Source of the DNA: Sutcliffiella sp. FSL R7-0096
GTDB taxonomy: Bacteria; Bacillota; Bacilli; Bacillales; Bacillaceae_I
Assembly (NCBI RefSeq): GCF_038595065.1
Contig: NZ_CP152003.1
Location: 3,948,001 to 4,012,000 of the forward strand
Direction: 5' to 3'
DNA: 64,000 nucleotides
Every line of letters begins with the position of its first letter. Position 1 is the first letter of the stretch. Below, one piece after another: positions 25,486 through 33,732 of this stretch. The position numbers were made by a program, and so were the translations under genes. A model generated the notes under the pieces. The model did no database searches and had not been told where the DNA came from. It saw nothing but the letters and a program-made list of their open reading frames with translations.

Positions 25486-27582
25486 TTAATAAGTCAGCCC
25501 ATGTCCGTATTCGTATAATACACCGCCATCAAATCCTGGAATCGTAACCGGAAGTTTTCCTCCTGGCGCATTCGCTCCAAAGATAGTTGCTGCAGTGGCC
25601 TGAAAGCTCGCCGGTCTGAAACCGTATTGTGCAAGGTAAGCATCCACTTGATTGTAAGCCATGATGTCATAAGGATTACGGATACCTACAGCAATGACAG
25701 GTGCTTCCGTTTCAGCCGCTAATGTTTGAACAAGTTGCATTTGTGCATTTCCTGGAGATCTTCCAGAAACATTAAATGTACTAGTTCCCACAATAACTGC
25801 TGTCGCATTTCTTACCTGCTCCCGTTGTGCTTCTGTTAAACGGAAATCTGCTGCAACCTCTACAACGGTTGTATTTTCATGGTGTTGCCTAATGGCTTGA
25901 CTTAATTCCGCAAGATTTGTTCTCCCCACAACCACAATGTTCTCTTCTGCGCTCGGATTCAGTGGAAGCGCCTGGTCGTTTTTCACAAGTGTGATGGAAC
26001 GTTCTGCCGCTTCTTTTTCCACTTGCTTGTGTTCAGCAGAACCTACAACAGCTTGTGCGTTCGCAATTTTTTCTTCAATCGGCATTGGTGTTTCCTCTTT
26101 GATTACTCCACGCTTGATTTTTAGTGATAGGAGCCTCTCTACAGAAGCTTCAATTCTTTCCACTGTCAGGTCACCACTATCTACAGCTTGCAATAGCCCC
26201 TGCCTTACTTCACTAAGTCCTACCGGCATAAGGACGATATCAGTGCCAGCTTGGACCGCTCTGACAGCTGCATCCACTGGACCGAAGTGATCGGCGATGG
26301 CAGCCATGTTCATCGCATCTGTTGTGATGACTCCCTCATAGCCCATCTCGTTTCGCATTAATTCCGTTAACACAGTATGAGAGAGAGTAGCCGGGATGGC
26401 AATCTCTTCCCCCGTTTTTCTTGAGATGGCTTTTGATCCATCAATTTTCGGGAAAGTGACATGAGCCGTCATGATGGCATCAATGCCCGCCTCCATTCCT
26501 TGTTGGAAAGGGTAAAGCTCCACTTCCATCAACCGTTCCTTATCATGCGGAACTTCGGGAAGACCCAGGTGGGAGTCCACCGCTGTATCTCCATGTCCAG
26601 GGAAGTGCTTCGCCGTTGCTGCCACACCTGTTGATTGAAGACCTTCTGTATAGGCAACCCCCATTTGTGCCACTAATTCAGGGTCTTCCCCAAAAGAGCG
26701 AACACCGATTACCGGGTTGTCCGGATTGTTATTAACATCCATAACGGGTGCAAAGTTCATATTGATTCCAAGAGAGTGAAGCTCCTCCCCGATTGCCTTG
26801 CCGACATTATGGGCGATTTCCGGAGATCTTGTTGCTCCAAGGGCCATGTTCCCTGGCATATCTGTACCAGATTGAAGTCTTGTTACAATTCCGCCTTCCT
26901 GATCAATAGTCATAAGAAGCCCATATTTTTCTGACGCTTGCTGGTAATCTGCCACAAGTCTTGTGGTTTGTTCGGTAGTGACCACATTTTCACGGAAAAG
27001 AATCACACCACCAAGATGGTAGTCTTTTACGAGCTGTTCAATTTCCGGAAGCATTTCCGTTACGTTTTGACCGTTCCAATTTCTGAAGTCTGGCATTAGC
27101 ATTTGTCCAATTTTTTCTTCGATGGTCATATTGCTTATAGCGTGTCCGACCAAGTTATAACGTTCTCCAGTTTCCTTTACTAGGGAAGCCTTTGCTTCTT
27201 TCTTTCCTTTATCTTGAGGGGATACTTTGAAATCGACAGCAATTCGATCGGAAAAAGTTCCATCCGTCACTGTTATGAAAGTTCTTCCTCTCTTCCCTGT
27301 AAGTGTTACGTTTCCATCTCCATCTACTTTTGCGACGTTTTTATTGGAGGAATCCCAACTTAAGTTCTCGTTAGTAAATAGAAAGTGACCTTCCTCCATT
27401 ACCTTCAATGCTCGTAATTGGAACTCCTCCCCGATACTATTCCATTCGACTTGGGGGGAATTTTGATAAAGAACTAAATCTTTTATTTCGTTTTCAGCTT
27501 TCACGGTTTTCATTGGAATCCCAGAAATGATCATTGCCAAGACGAGTACCGATAAACCAAAAATCTTCAAGGTCTTCTTCAT
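25486..27582 (-). CDS. nagZ: Beta-N-acetylglucosaminidase NagZ (GH3), secreted
   Basis: Cleaves GlcNAc from muropeptides outside the cell. It is 698 residues, with a signal peptide (KKTLKIFGLSVLVLAMIISG). Residues about 35-120 look like a bacterial Ig-like (Big_2) domain: SWDSSNKNVAKVDGDGNVTL and TFITVTDG. The GH3 barrel (about 145-480) carries the His/Asp acid-base loop KHFPGHGDTAVDSH and the nucleophile Asp in VITTDAMNMAAIADHFG. The C-terminal alpha/beta domain ends VLYEYGHGLTY. The extra Ig-like domain lengthens it beyond the B. subtilis enzyme (about 640 residues) and may hold it in the wall. It is 21 bp downstream of amiE. Confidence 0.93.
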   Translation of the reverse strand: MKKTLKIFGLSVLVLAMIISGIPMKTVKAENEIKDLVLYQNSPQVEWNSIGEEFQLRALKVMEEGHFLFTNENLSWDSSNKNVAKVDGDGNVTLTGKRGRTFITVTDGTFSDRIAVDFKVSPQDKGKKEAKASLVKETGERYNLVGHAISNMTIEEKIGQMLMPDFRNWNGQNVTEMLPEIEQLVKDYHLGGVILFRENVVTTEQTTRLVADYQQASEKYGLLMTIDQEGGIVTRLQSGTDMPGNMALGATRSPEIAHNVGKAIGEELHSLGINMNFAPVMDVNNNPDNPVIGVRSFGEDPELVAQMGVAYTEGLQSTGVAATAKHFPGHGDTAVDSHLGLPEVPHDKERLMEVELYPFQQGMEAGIDAIMTAHVTFPKIDGSKAISRKTGEEIAIPATLSHTVLTELMRNEMGYEGVITTDAMNMAAIADHFGPVDAAVRAVQAGTDIVLMPVGLSEVRQGLLQAVDSGDLTVERIEASVERLLSLKIKRGVIKEETPMPIEEKIANAQAVVGSAEHKQVEKEAAERSITLVKNDQALPLNPSAEENIVVVGRTNLAELSQAIRQHHENTTVVEVAADFRLTEAQREQVRNATAVIVGTSTFNVSGRSPGNAQMQLVQTLAAETEAPVIAVGIRNPYDIMAYNQVDAYLAQYGFRPASFQATAATIFGANAPGGKLPVTIPGFDGGVLYEYGHGLTY

Positions 27583-27603
27583 TCTTGTTACCTCCAGTAC
27601 TTA

Positions 27604-29307
27604 TTAATGATTTCGCTGTAACCATCCTTCTCCATTGAAATCTGCTTGCAGCTTTTCTCCATTTTGCGAAAGCAACTTGAGATCCTTTACATACCAGCCG
27701 CGACCATTAACGGTGGCGTCTGTTTTATATAGAAATTGAATGAATTTTGTATCTGCTGGAATGTGCACTTCTTTTTTCGTCCATTCCTCTTGGGATCCTG
27801 TCAGGGATGGGAGGGTGTCTGTCCAAGTCTGACCGTCCTTAGATATTTGTACATGGCCGTAATCGGATTGGTTCTCGATATGATACCAGGTATCAAAGGA
27901 TAAGGTGGCAGCATCATTCAAATTCACTTCGGCAACAAGGCTCCGTTTTAATTGATCGCCATATCCTGAGAACCATGCCTCCTCTTTCCGGTCCATTTTC
28001 ACTGGGATAGAGTCTGCCACAAGTCTGGCAAAAGGTCTTCGTACAATATTGGTGGTCACCGTTGTCCTTGATGGGTGAACCCTGTTCGTCAGAAGTATGG
28101 CGATCGTATCATTCTCTTGATTGATGACGATGGAAGTTCCTGTGTAACCAGTATGCCCAAGTGAACCTTCATTTGATAAGGCATCCATAAACCAGCCCTG
28201 ATTCAGCTCCCAGCCGAGTCCATGATCATTGCCAGGGAACTCTGGGATTTTATTTTCTGTAAGAAGTTTGATTGTTTCCGGTTGTAAAATTTGCTCTCCA
28301 CCATATCGCCCCTCTTTTATGAACATATGTGCAAGCTTCGCAAGATCTTCAGCTGTGGAAAAGACCCCAGCGTGTCCGGCCACACCGTCCAATGACCAGG
28401 CGTTTTCATCATGCACTTCTCCCCATACCAGGCCTCTTCCGATTGCAGGCTGATATTCGGTCGCTGCAATACGATGCTTCAAGGAAGCAGGAGGATTGTA
28501 CATCGTTTCATTCATTCCAAGTGGATCTGTTAAGTGTTCTTTTACAAATTCATCTAAACGTTGGCCCGACAACCGTTCAATCAGAACGCCCAATGTTATC
28601 ATGTTTAAATCACTGTATGTATAGGTTGTTCCTGGGGCATTCGCCAACCGGTGATGAAGGACTATATCTAATCTATCCGCTCTGCTTTCTCCCTGAGAAT
28701 ATAAAGGAACCCATGCTGTAAAACCGGATGTATGTGTCATAAGTTGTTCAATCGTAACCTCTTCCTTTCCGTTCGCTGCAAATTCAGGAAGGTGTGAGGC
28801 TACAGTGTCATCCAATTCAAATAATCCCTGTTCATACAAAATCATGGCAGCTGTAGTGGTGAAAATCTTGCTGATGGATGCAAGGTCAAAGATGGTATCT
28901 TTCTCCATCGCAACCGGGGAATCTGATTCTGTGAATTGATCATCCGTATAGCGATAAGCATCTCCATATGCATCATGCTTCACGATATGGCCGCTTCTGG
29001 CAACCAACGCTACTGCACCCGGCATAACACGGTCTTGAATCATCCCTTCCATCAACGGATCAATTTTATCCAAGGTGGCTTGTACCATGCCAGCGCCTTT
29101 TGCGGAACCTGGATGAAGCACCGGGGAGGAAGGAGCAGGATTGTTCCAGGTAAAGACAGGATGTACAGCGGAGCTATTGACCTTTGACTCCTTCATTTCT
29201 GTCTTACTCTTTCCTCCTTCTGCAAAAATAGTAGTGTTTAATGGTCCTCCGAAAAGTGAGGTAGTCAATACAGCTGTTAACGCGACGGAAACAGTCTTCT
29301 TTTTCAT
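27604..29307 (-). CDS. amiE: N-acetylmuramyl-L-alanine amidase-type serine hydrolase AmiE (beta-lactamase fold), secreted
   Basis: In B. subtilis AmiE (YbbE) releases peptide from MurNAc-peptides made by NagZ. The protein here is 567 residues. It has a signal peptide (about 1-29, ending TTIFAEG), and a class-C beta-lactamase/esterase-type domain about 75-430 with the SxxK nucleophile in FDLASISKIFTTTA, the YSDLN tyrosine motif and a HTGYTGTSIV motif in place of KTG. The last 130 residues form an additional beta-rich domain (DAATLSFDTWYHIENQSDYG, SLTGSQEEWTKKEVHI) absent from the 441-residue B. subtilis protein. It is the first gene of the recycling operon, with AAGGAGG upstream and a dre-like operator 80 bp before the start. 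Confidence 0.85.
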   Translation of the reverse strand: MKKKTVSVALTAVLTTSLFGGPLNTTIFAEGGKSKTEMKESKVNSSAVHPVFTWNNPAPSSPVLHPGSAKGAGMVQATLDKIDPLMEGMIQDRVMPGAVALVARSGHIVKHDAYGDAYRYTDDQFTESDSPVAMEKDTIFDLASISKIFTTTAAMILYEQGLFELDDTVASHLPEFAANGKEEVTIEQLMTHTSGFTAWVPLYSQGESRADRLDIVLHHRLANAPGTTYTYSDLNMITLGVLIERLSGQRLDEFVKEHLTDPLGMNETMYNPPASLKHRIAATEYQPAIGRGLVWGEVHDENAWSLDGVAGHAGVFSTAEDLAKLAHMFIKEGRYGGEQILQPETIKLLTENKIPEFPGNDHGLGWELNQGWFMDALSNEGSLGHTGYTGTSIVINQENDTIAILLTNRVHPSRTTVTTNIVRRPFARLVADSIPVKMDRKEEAWFSGYGDQLKRSLVAEVNLNDAATLSFDTWYHIENQSDYGHVQISKDGQTWTDTLPSLTGSQEEWTKKEVHIPADTKFIQFLYKTDATVNGRGWYVKDLKLLSQNGEKLQADFNGEGWLQRNH

Positions 29308-29386
29308 AGTTCCTCCTTACACTTTGTAATTATTTTTGTAAAGGCTTTCATTTATCTACTATTCTAGTTTATGGAATAAAACGTAT

Positions 29387-29402
29387 AGATGTCTATACCA
29401 CA
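29387..29402. promoter_or_regulatory. NagR (dre-like) operator before amiE
   Basis: The minus strand reads TGTGGTATAGACATCT, matching the dre consensus A-G-T-G-G-T-C-T-A-G-A-C-C-A-C-T at 12 of 16 positions. The GGTATAGAC core is, as I recall, typical of Bacillus NagR sites. It should place amiE-nagZ-namZ under the same repressor as nagP. Confidence 0.55.
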
Positions 29403-29676
29403 TAAGTCCTGTTAAAGCAGTATTTTGTCGGGGTGATATGCGACTTTTATACTATTCTGAAAATTTAGAATGTATTTTACTGCACAAAAAAGACTCTTTT
29501 CGTAAACTTTGTTACTTTTACGTACTTATGAACCAACCGTTATATACCTTATTGTCGTGCTCTTTTCCCTGCAATACAAAATTTACTGCTGCTTTTTTTA
29601 ATGTATCTAAGCAGTAAAAAGTCCAACTGCCGACTTTTTACTATTGGATAGCAACATTCTTTGAGAAAAGTGCCTT
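29403..29676. other. Intergenic region with two hairpins, no gene seen
   Basis: AT-rich stretch between the amiE operator and the chaB terminator. It holds TTTACTGCT (29582-29590) pairing with AGCAGTAAA (29610-29618), and the overlapping AAAAAGT/ACTTTTT pair (29616-29622 with 29633-29639). No open frame with an RBS is present. The hairpins could be decayed terminators. Confidence 0.4.
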
Positions 29677-29705
29677 AAAAAAAGACCTGGTATCCCTCCA
29701 GATCT
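29677..29705 (-). terminator. Intrinsic terminator after chaB
   Basis: The minus strand pairs AGATCTGG with CCAGGTCT around AGGGATA and ends in seven U. It overlaps the chaB stop codon. Confidence 0.8.
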
Positions 29706-29901
29706 ATTTTTTCACCCAGTTATCTTTGTCATTTTTCCTATATTTCTCCTTCACCGCACTCCATGCAACTTTATGTGCTGTTTCCTCTTTATCATACTGA
29801 TCTGAGGCAGAATTGAATGCTTCCTTGTAGATTTCCTGCGCATGTTTAGGGAGGTTATCCCTGACTCCATCCGGCAAATCTTTTAGAGAATCGTAGGGCA
29901 T
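29704..29901 (-). CDS. chaB: ChaB-family small protein
   Basis: A 65-residue acidic/basic helical protein of the ChaB family (LPDGVRDNLPKHAQEIYKEA, then DQYDKEETAHKVAWSAVKEK). In E. coli ChaB is named with the ChaA cation antiporter, but its molecular role is unsettled; in Bacillales homologs are often general stress proteins. The ATG at 29901 has AAGGAGG at the correct distance; an upstream frame to 29955 covers the promoter. A sigma-B-type promoter precedes it. Confidence 0.88.
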   Translation of the reverse strand: MPYDSLKDLPDGVRDNLPKHAQEIYKEAFNSASDQYDKEETAHKVAWSAVKEKYRKNDKDNWVKK

Positions 29902-29936
29902 CTTATACTCCTCCTTTATCAATTTATTATTGTTGA

Positions 29937-29961
29937 ATACCCCATTCTCCATCAATTAAAC
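29937..29961 (-). promoter_or_regulatory. Sigma-B-type promoter of chaB
   Basis: On the minus strand GTTTAA (29956-29961), a 13-base spacer and GGGTAT (29937-29942) match the general-stress sigma-B consensus GTTTAA-N12-15-GGGWAW at every position, 36 bp before the chaB start. This implies induction by heat, salt, ethanol or energy stress. Confidence 0.75.
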
Positions 29962-30028
29962 GAAAAAGAAGGATTTTCACCTCCTAAAAAGAATAGAAAT
30001 AATAGAAGCGACATAAAGAGGAGACACG

Positions 30029-30724
30029 ATGTTAAAAACTACCTATTTACTTATCGTATTAATTTTATTAACAGGTTGCTCAAACACGCCAGTTCATACA
30101 GAAAAACAGATGGAAAAGGTACCTCTGACTACAGACTCTGTGTTAGTGATCCCACCGGAACCATCAAGTATAGAGATGAAAGAATGGCTCCTTCCCAAAA
30201 AGAACTCAAGAGTAAGAGGTGCGCCGACTACTCACGTCGTGCTCCATTTCACCAATAATGCGCTTCGATCGCCACAAGACCCCTATAATGTCGAAGAGGT
30301 CTATGCACTTTTTGAAGAGTACGAGGTGTCTGCTCATTATATGATAGACAGGGAAGGCGAAATCTACCTTTTGGTGCCGGAAGAACGCGCTGCCTTTCAT
30401 GCTGGAAAAGGGCGTCATTTAAACTATCAGGAATACGGGAATGGCCTCAATGATTATTCGATTGGAATAGAACTACTGGCAATAGGGACCAAAGAAGAAA
30501 TGCTTTCGACAATACCTGAAGAGATCTATGACTCTATTGATCCGCTTAATGTGGGGTACACCAAGGAGCAATATATCGCTTTAAATAAACTATTGGACGA
30601 TATCTTGACCCGAAACCCGGGTATAAAAAATGACCGAGAGCATATCATCGGCCACAACGAATACGCTCCAGTCCGCAAAAGCGACCCTGGGGAACTATTT
30701 GATTGGTCAAGAATAGGATTTTAA
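30029..30724 (+). CDS. N-acetylmuramoyl-L-alanine amidase, lipoprotein (Amidase_2)
   Basis: A 231-residue predicted lipoprotein: hydrophobic leader with lipobox LLTGC, lipidated Cys17. The zinc amidase domain (about 65-230) has the metal histidine in HVVLHFTN, the active-site region SAHYMIDREGEIYLLVPE and HAGKG, and a second metal site in HIIGHNEYAPVRKSDPG. It would cleave the bond between MurNAc and L-Ala at the outer face of the membrane. It is transcribed away from chaB, with AGAGGAG upstream, and ends 20 bp before repeat R3. It may add to the neighbouring wall recycling, but it is a separate unit. Confidence 0.88.
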   Translation: MLKTTYLLIVLILLTGCSNTPVHTEKQMEKVPLTTDSVLVIPPEPSSIEMKEWLLPKKNSRVRGAPTTHVVLHFTNNALRSPQDPYNVEEVYALFEEYEVSAHYMIDREGEIYLLVPEERAAFHAGKGRHLNYQEYGNGLNDYSIGIELLAIGTKEEMLSTIPEEIYDSIDPLNVGYTKEQYIALNKLLDDILTRNPGIKNDREHIIGHNEYAPVRKSDPGELFDWSRIGF

Positions 30725-30743
30725 ACAAAGGCTCTGTTAAATA

Positions 30744-30878
30744 CCGCTGTTGACTTCCGCACTAGGCTTCGCTTTCCGCGGGGCGACCTTGAGCCTCCTC
30801 GCGCTACGCCCTGCGGGGTCTCAAGAATGTCGCTATCCCCCCGCAGGAGTCTTTGCCTATTGCTCCAATCAACAGCTA
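30744..30878 (+). repeat. Interspersed palindromic repeat, copy R3
   Basis: About 135 bp, the best preserved copy with R6: CCGCTGTTGACTTCCGCA at the left, AATCAACAGCTA at the right, with CGCTTTCCGCGGGGCGACCT, CTACGCCCTGCGGGGTCTCA and CCCCCCGCAGGAGTC inside. It lies between two convergent genes. Confidence 0.88.
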
Positions 30879-30922
30879 GGTTGCTGCAAAAATTAACAGT
30901 ATGCATATACAGAGCCTAAGCA

Positions 30923-30964
30923 AAAAGAGACCAAGCGCATCACACCATGCCCCGGTCTCTTTTT
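30923..30964. terminator. Bidirectional terminator between amidase and methylase genes
   Basis: A perfect 10-bp stem AAAAGAGACC/GGTCTCTTTT with a 21-base loop, flanked by A- and T-runs. It can end the amidase transcript (plus) and the methylase-Grx transcript (minus). Confidence 0.8.
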
Positions 30965-30967
30965 ACA

Positions 30968-31918
30968 TTATTCACAAACCAATATCTCTCTTGTAAAATA
31001 GCCCTTTTGCGTCTCACAACGATCTGTAATACTGAATCCGGCTTCCTCCACCATATTATCCATTGTTTCTATCGTAATCACGACGACCTTTTTGGCAAAA
31101 CGGCGTGCGTGCTTCAAGATGGATAATTGATCTTCTGGTGTGGCGTGGGTATAAAGGTTGTAAGGCATATCAATTACTGCCACATCATAGCTATCCATTA
31201 CATCCGAGATAGGTCCGAGCATAACCGTACCCTGGAGGTGAAAATGTTCGATATTTTCCCTTGAACCTTGTACCACCAAGGGATTAATATCTCTTCCTTC
31301 CATATTGATCCCCATGGATAAAGCTTCAACAAGTACCGTTCCAATCCCACAACATGGATCAATGGACGTGATTCCATGAGGATCCGGAACAGCGATATTT
31401 GCTACTGCTCTAGCCACTCGGGTGCTCAAGGCTGTTGAATACTCCCGCGGTTTCTTCGTATGCTTGAGCCAAATTGCCTCACTCTTTCTGTAATGACCGA
31501 AATACCAGCGACTACCGATTGTAGCCATTCCGAAAATATGATCAGGATGATGGACATCAGCCTCGCCTTCAATAATCCACCCTACAGCACGTTCTATATC
31601 TCGACGCTCCTGATATTCAATCGTATGAGGAGCTTTCCGGTCATTTATTTTCGAAAAAATAACTTTGAAAGTTTGGTTCCCCATCTTTATTTCCGTCACT
31701 TGTTCTATGATATCCTGCAATGTTTCCCCTTCATAGATAACCTCTATTCTTTCACGGATAAAGGGACTTCTGCTTGGATCGATTCTTTTTGAGCTTTTGA
31801 TAATATTATCATCTGTTGCTTTGCCAAAAAAAGAACGCATCTCCAAATGGCAAAGGGATTGCTCTTCCTTGCTGTATGCGTAGGTATATATAAATGCGGA
31901 TTTACTTTGCTCTATCAA
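30968..31918 (-). CDS. RNA methylase-family protein (UPF0020/TrmG10-like)
   Basis: A 316-residue SAM-dependent methyltransferase of the putative RNA methylase family. The N-terminal half is a small recognition region. The C-terminal Rossmann domain has the SAM loop SIDPCCGIGTVLVEALSMG, acidic motif EGRDINPLV and the catalytic motif IDMPYNLY, a variant of (D/N)PPY that modifies N2 of guanine in tRNA or rRNA in related enzymes. The TTG at 31918 is the start, with AAGGAG eight bases upstream. The exact RNA target is not predictable here. Confidence 0.78.
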   Translation of the reverse strand: MIEQSKSAFIYTYAYSKEEQSLCHLEMRSFFGKATDDNIIKSSKRIDPSRSPFIRERIEVIYEGETLQDIIEQVTEIKMGNQTFKVIFSKINDRKAPHTIEYQERRDIERAVGWIIEGEADVHHPDHIFGMATIGSRWYFGHYRKSEAIWLKHTKKPREYSTALSTRVARAVANIAVPDPHGITSIDPCCGIGTVLVEALSMGINMEGRDINPLVVQGSRENIEHFHLQGTVMLGPISDVMDSYDVAVIDMPYNLYTHATPEDQLSILKHARRFAKKVVVITIETMDNMVEEAGFSITDRCETQKGYFTREILVCE

Positions 31919-31948
31919 TCAATTTTCTCCTTTTGTTTGGCCAGAGTT

Positions 31949-32188
31949 TCATTTTATAAGTTCTATAAGCCTATTTAGTTCAACTGGATTAAAGCCTTTT
32001 ACCGCCTGTTCACCCACAGCTGTCACCGGGATTCCCATGAAGCCGAACTTCTCCACTTCCTGTTGATATTGCTTATTTGCCAATAAATCTCTAACCTCGA
32101 AAGCTACTTGTTGTTCTTTAAGGAATTCTTTTACTAGTTCACAATCTCTGCACCCTGGCGCTGAATAAACGATAAGTTGATTGTTCAT
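31949..32188 (-). CDS. Glutaredoxin-like protein
   Basis: A 79-residue thioredoxin-fold protein with the active site APGCRDC at residues 9-15, the cis-proline in GIPVTAVG, and GFNPVELNRLI at the end, as in small NrdH/glutaredoxin-like proteins of Bacillus. The ATG at 32188 has GGGAGG upstream; the extension to 32239 does not. It lies 30 bp upstream of the methylase gene and is probably cotranscribed with it. Confidence 0.85.
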   Translation of the reverse strand: MNNQLIVYSAPGCRDCELVKEFLKEQQVAFEVRDLLANKQYQQEVEKFGFMGIPVTAVGEQAVKGFNPVELNRLIELIK

Positions 32189-32346
32189 GGATGTTCCTCC
32201 CTCTAGTTTGATTATCCATTTCTTCTTAAATCTTATCATATCCTTTAAAGGTTTGGCGAAATCAACAGCTAAGAATATTTACATTGTGAGACTTTCAGAC
32301 AGCACGTAGACAGCGAAGAACAAGAAAAAGTATTTAACAGAACTTA

Positions 32347-32381
32347 AACAAAAGACGACCAGCAACTTTCACCGATCGTCT
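32347..32381 (-). terminator. Terminator at the end of the uronate operon
   Basis: The minus-strand AGACGA/TCGTCT stem with a partly paired 17-base loop is followed by TTTTGTTT, just after the acetylesterase stop. The remaining bases between it and the glutaredoxin start (32188) hold no recognisable gene. Confidence 0.55.
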
Positions 32382-32396
32382 AAGGAGATTAAACTT

Positions 32397-33059
32397 TCAC
32401 TTCAATATATTGGGGACAGGTATGGCCTTTGCGACCAGTTCTGCCACCATTTCGGCTCCATACTGGGAAAAATGTGTGTCATCTTCCACTCCATCTGGAT
32501 AGTTAACATGCTCGGAGGCTTTAAGCCAAAGAAATAACCTTTTCGTTTCCTCGCTACCCAATTTAGTGAATAAGTCTTTGGATAATGTGGATAAATCCAC
32601 CAGCTTGACATTTTTATCTGAAGATAAATCCTTCATTGCTTGTGGATAATCACCATGAGTTTCATAGAATTTTCCTTGTTCGTCAAAACTTCTTCTTTGC
32701 ACAGGGGTGATGAGAATCGGTGTAGCTCCTTTACGTAATGCAACTTCGATATACTCAAGCAAATAAGACTGGTAGGTGGTAAAAGGTAAGGTCCGTCGCT
32801 CTTCATCATCTTTTTGGTCATTGTGACCGAATTGAATGAAAAGATAGTCCCCTTCCGCTATATTAGTAGCTATCTCTTCCAATCTTCCTTCTGCGATGAA
32901 GCTTTTAGAACTTCGCCCACTTGCAGCTTTATTCACCACCTCTATGGATGTAGGCAAGTATTTGTATAACACCTGTCCCCACCCCGCTCTTGGGGCAACA
33001 TCTTCTTGATAGTCGCTTATTGTGGAATCCCCGGCAAGATAGAACTTACACTTTTTCAT
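32397..33059 (-). CDS. Rhamnogalacturonan acetylesterase (SGNH hydrolase)
   Basis: Removes acetyl groups from rhamnogalacturonan-derived oligosaccharides; similar to RhgT/YesY of B. subtilis. The 220-residue protein shows all SGNH blocks: AGDSTISDY with the nucleophile Ser, KAASGRSS, FGHNDQ and DDTHFS with the Asp/His pair. There is no signal peptide, so it acts in the cytoplasm. The ATG at 33059 has GAGGTGG upstream and overlaps the kdgA stop by 14 bp. It is the last gene of the operon. Confidence 0.88.
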   Translation of the reverse strand: MKKCKFYLAGDSTISDYQEDVAPRAGWGQVLYKYLPTSIEVVNKAASGRSSKSFIAEGRLEEIATNIAEGDYLFIQFGHNDQKDDEERRTLPFTTYQSYLLEYIEVALRKGATPILITPVQRRSFDEQGKFYETHGDYPQAMKDLSSDKNVKLVDLSTLSKDLFTKLGSEETKRLFLWLKASEHVNYPDGVEDDTHFSQYGAEMVAELVAKAIPVPNILK

Positions 33060-33699
33060 ATTGTCCACCTCTTGCTTGCTCCACCCGGCGGATAAAGTTG
33101 GTCGCAGTTTCTGTTACATGACGACAATGTTCCTCCGTCAATTCTACTTTCGTATTAATCAGGGTACTGCCGGCCCCTACCGCTACCGCCCCTGCACGAA
33201 TAAAGTCGCCAACATTGTCCAAGGAAATCCCTCCTGTAGCCATAAGCGGGATATGCGGCAGCGGACCATGAATATCTTTAAAGTAACCAGGACCAACAAT
33301 GTTTGCTGGAAACACCTTGATCATATCTGCCCCATGTTCATATGCCGTTAAGATCTCTGTCGGGGTCATGGCACCAGGGATGCTTACTGCACCATACCGC
33401 TTCGTCATTCTAATCGTTTCTATATTCACTGTAGGAGAAAAGATGAATTTAGAGCCAGCCATGATGGCAGCCCTAGCTGTTTCAGGATCTAATACCGTTC
33501 CAGCACCTACCATCACATCCGGCATTTCCGATGCAACCTTTTCAATTAATGATAAAACCTTTGGTGTTTCCATTGTGATTTCAAGTGCGGTTACACCACC
33601 CGCTTGTAGTGATTTTGCGATAGTTAGGATGTTTGATTCATCGGCACCACGTATTACCGCCACTACCCCGATATCTTGTATTTCTTTTACTAGACTCAT
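33046..33699 (-). CDS. kdgA: 2-keto-3-deoxy-6-phosphogluconate aldolase (KdgA)
   Basis: Splits KDPG into pyruvate and glyceraldehyde-3-phosphate, the last step of uronate breakdown. It is 217 residues of class I aldolase barrel: general base Glu in ALEITMETP, AGAGTVLDPETA, Schiff-base Lys in MIKVFPANIVGPGY, and phosphate-binding LMATGGISLDN. Two adjacent ATGs exist; the second lies six bases after AAGGAGG and is preferred. It is 33 bp after uxaC. Confidence 0.93.
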   Translation of the reverse strand: MSLVKEIQDIGVVAVIRGADESNILTIAKSLQAGGVTALEITMETPKVLSLIEKVASEMPDVMVGAGTVLDPETARAAIMAGSKFIFSPTVNIETIRMTKRYGAVSIPGAMTPTEILTAYEHGADMIKVFPANIVGPGYFKDIHGPLPHIPLMATGGISLDNVGDFIRAGAVAVGAGSTLINTKVELTEEHCRHVTETATNFIRRVEQARGGQYEKV

Positions 33700-33732
33700 C
33701 ATGATCCTCCTTTATAACGTGCAGCCATCATT

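Noticed and set aside
29582-29639. A small RNA gene formed by two overlapping hairpins
   Set aside because: The stems are AT-rich and share bases, and there is no promoter I would defend; decayed terminators are simpler.
30721-30906. A 61-codon frame on the minus strand
   Set aside because: It is translated repeat R3. Similar peptides arise from each copy, including the start of the over-long namZ frame.
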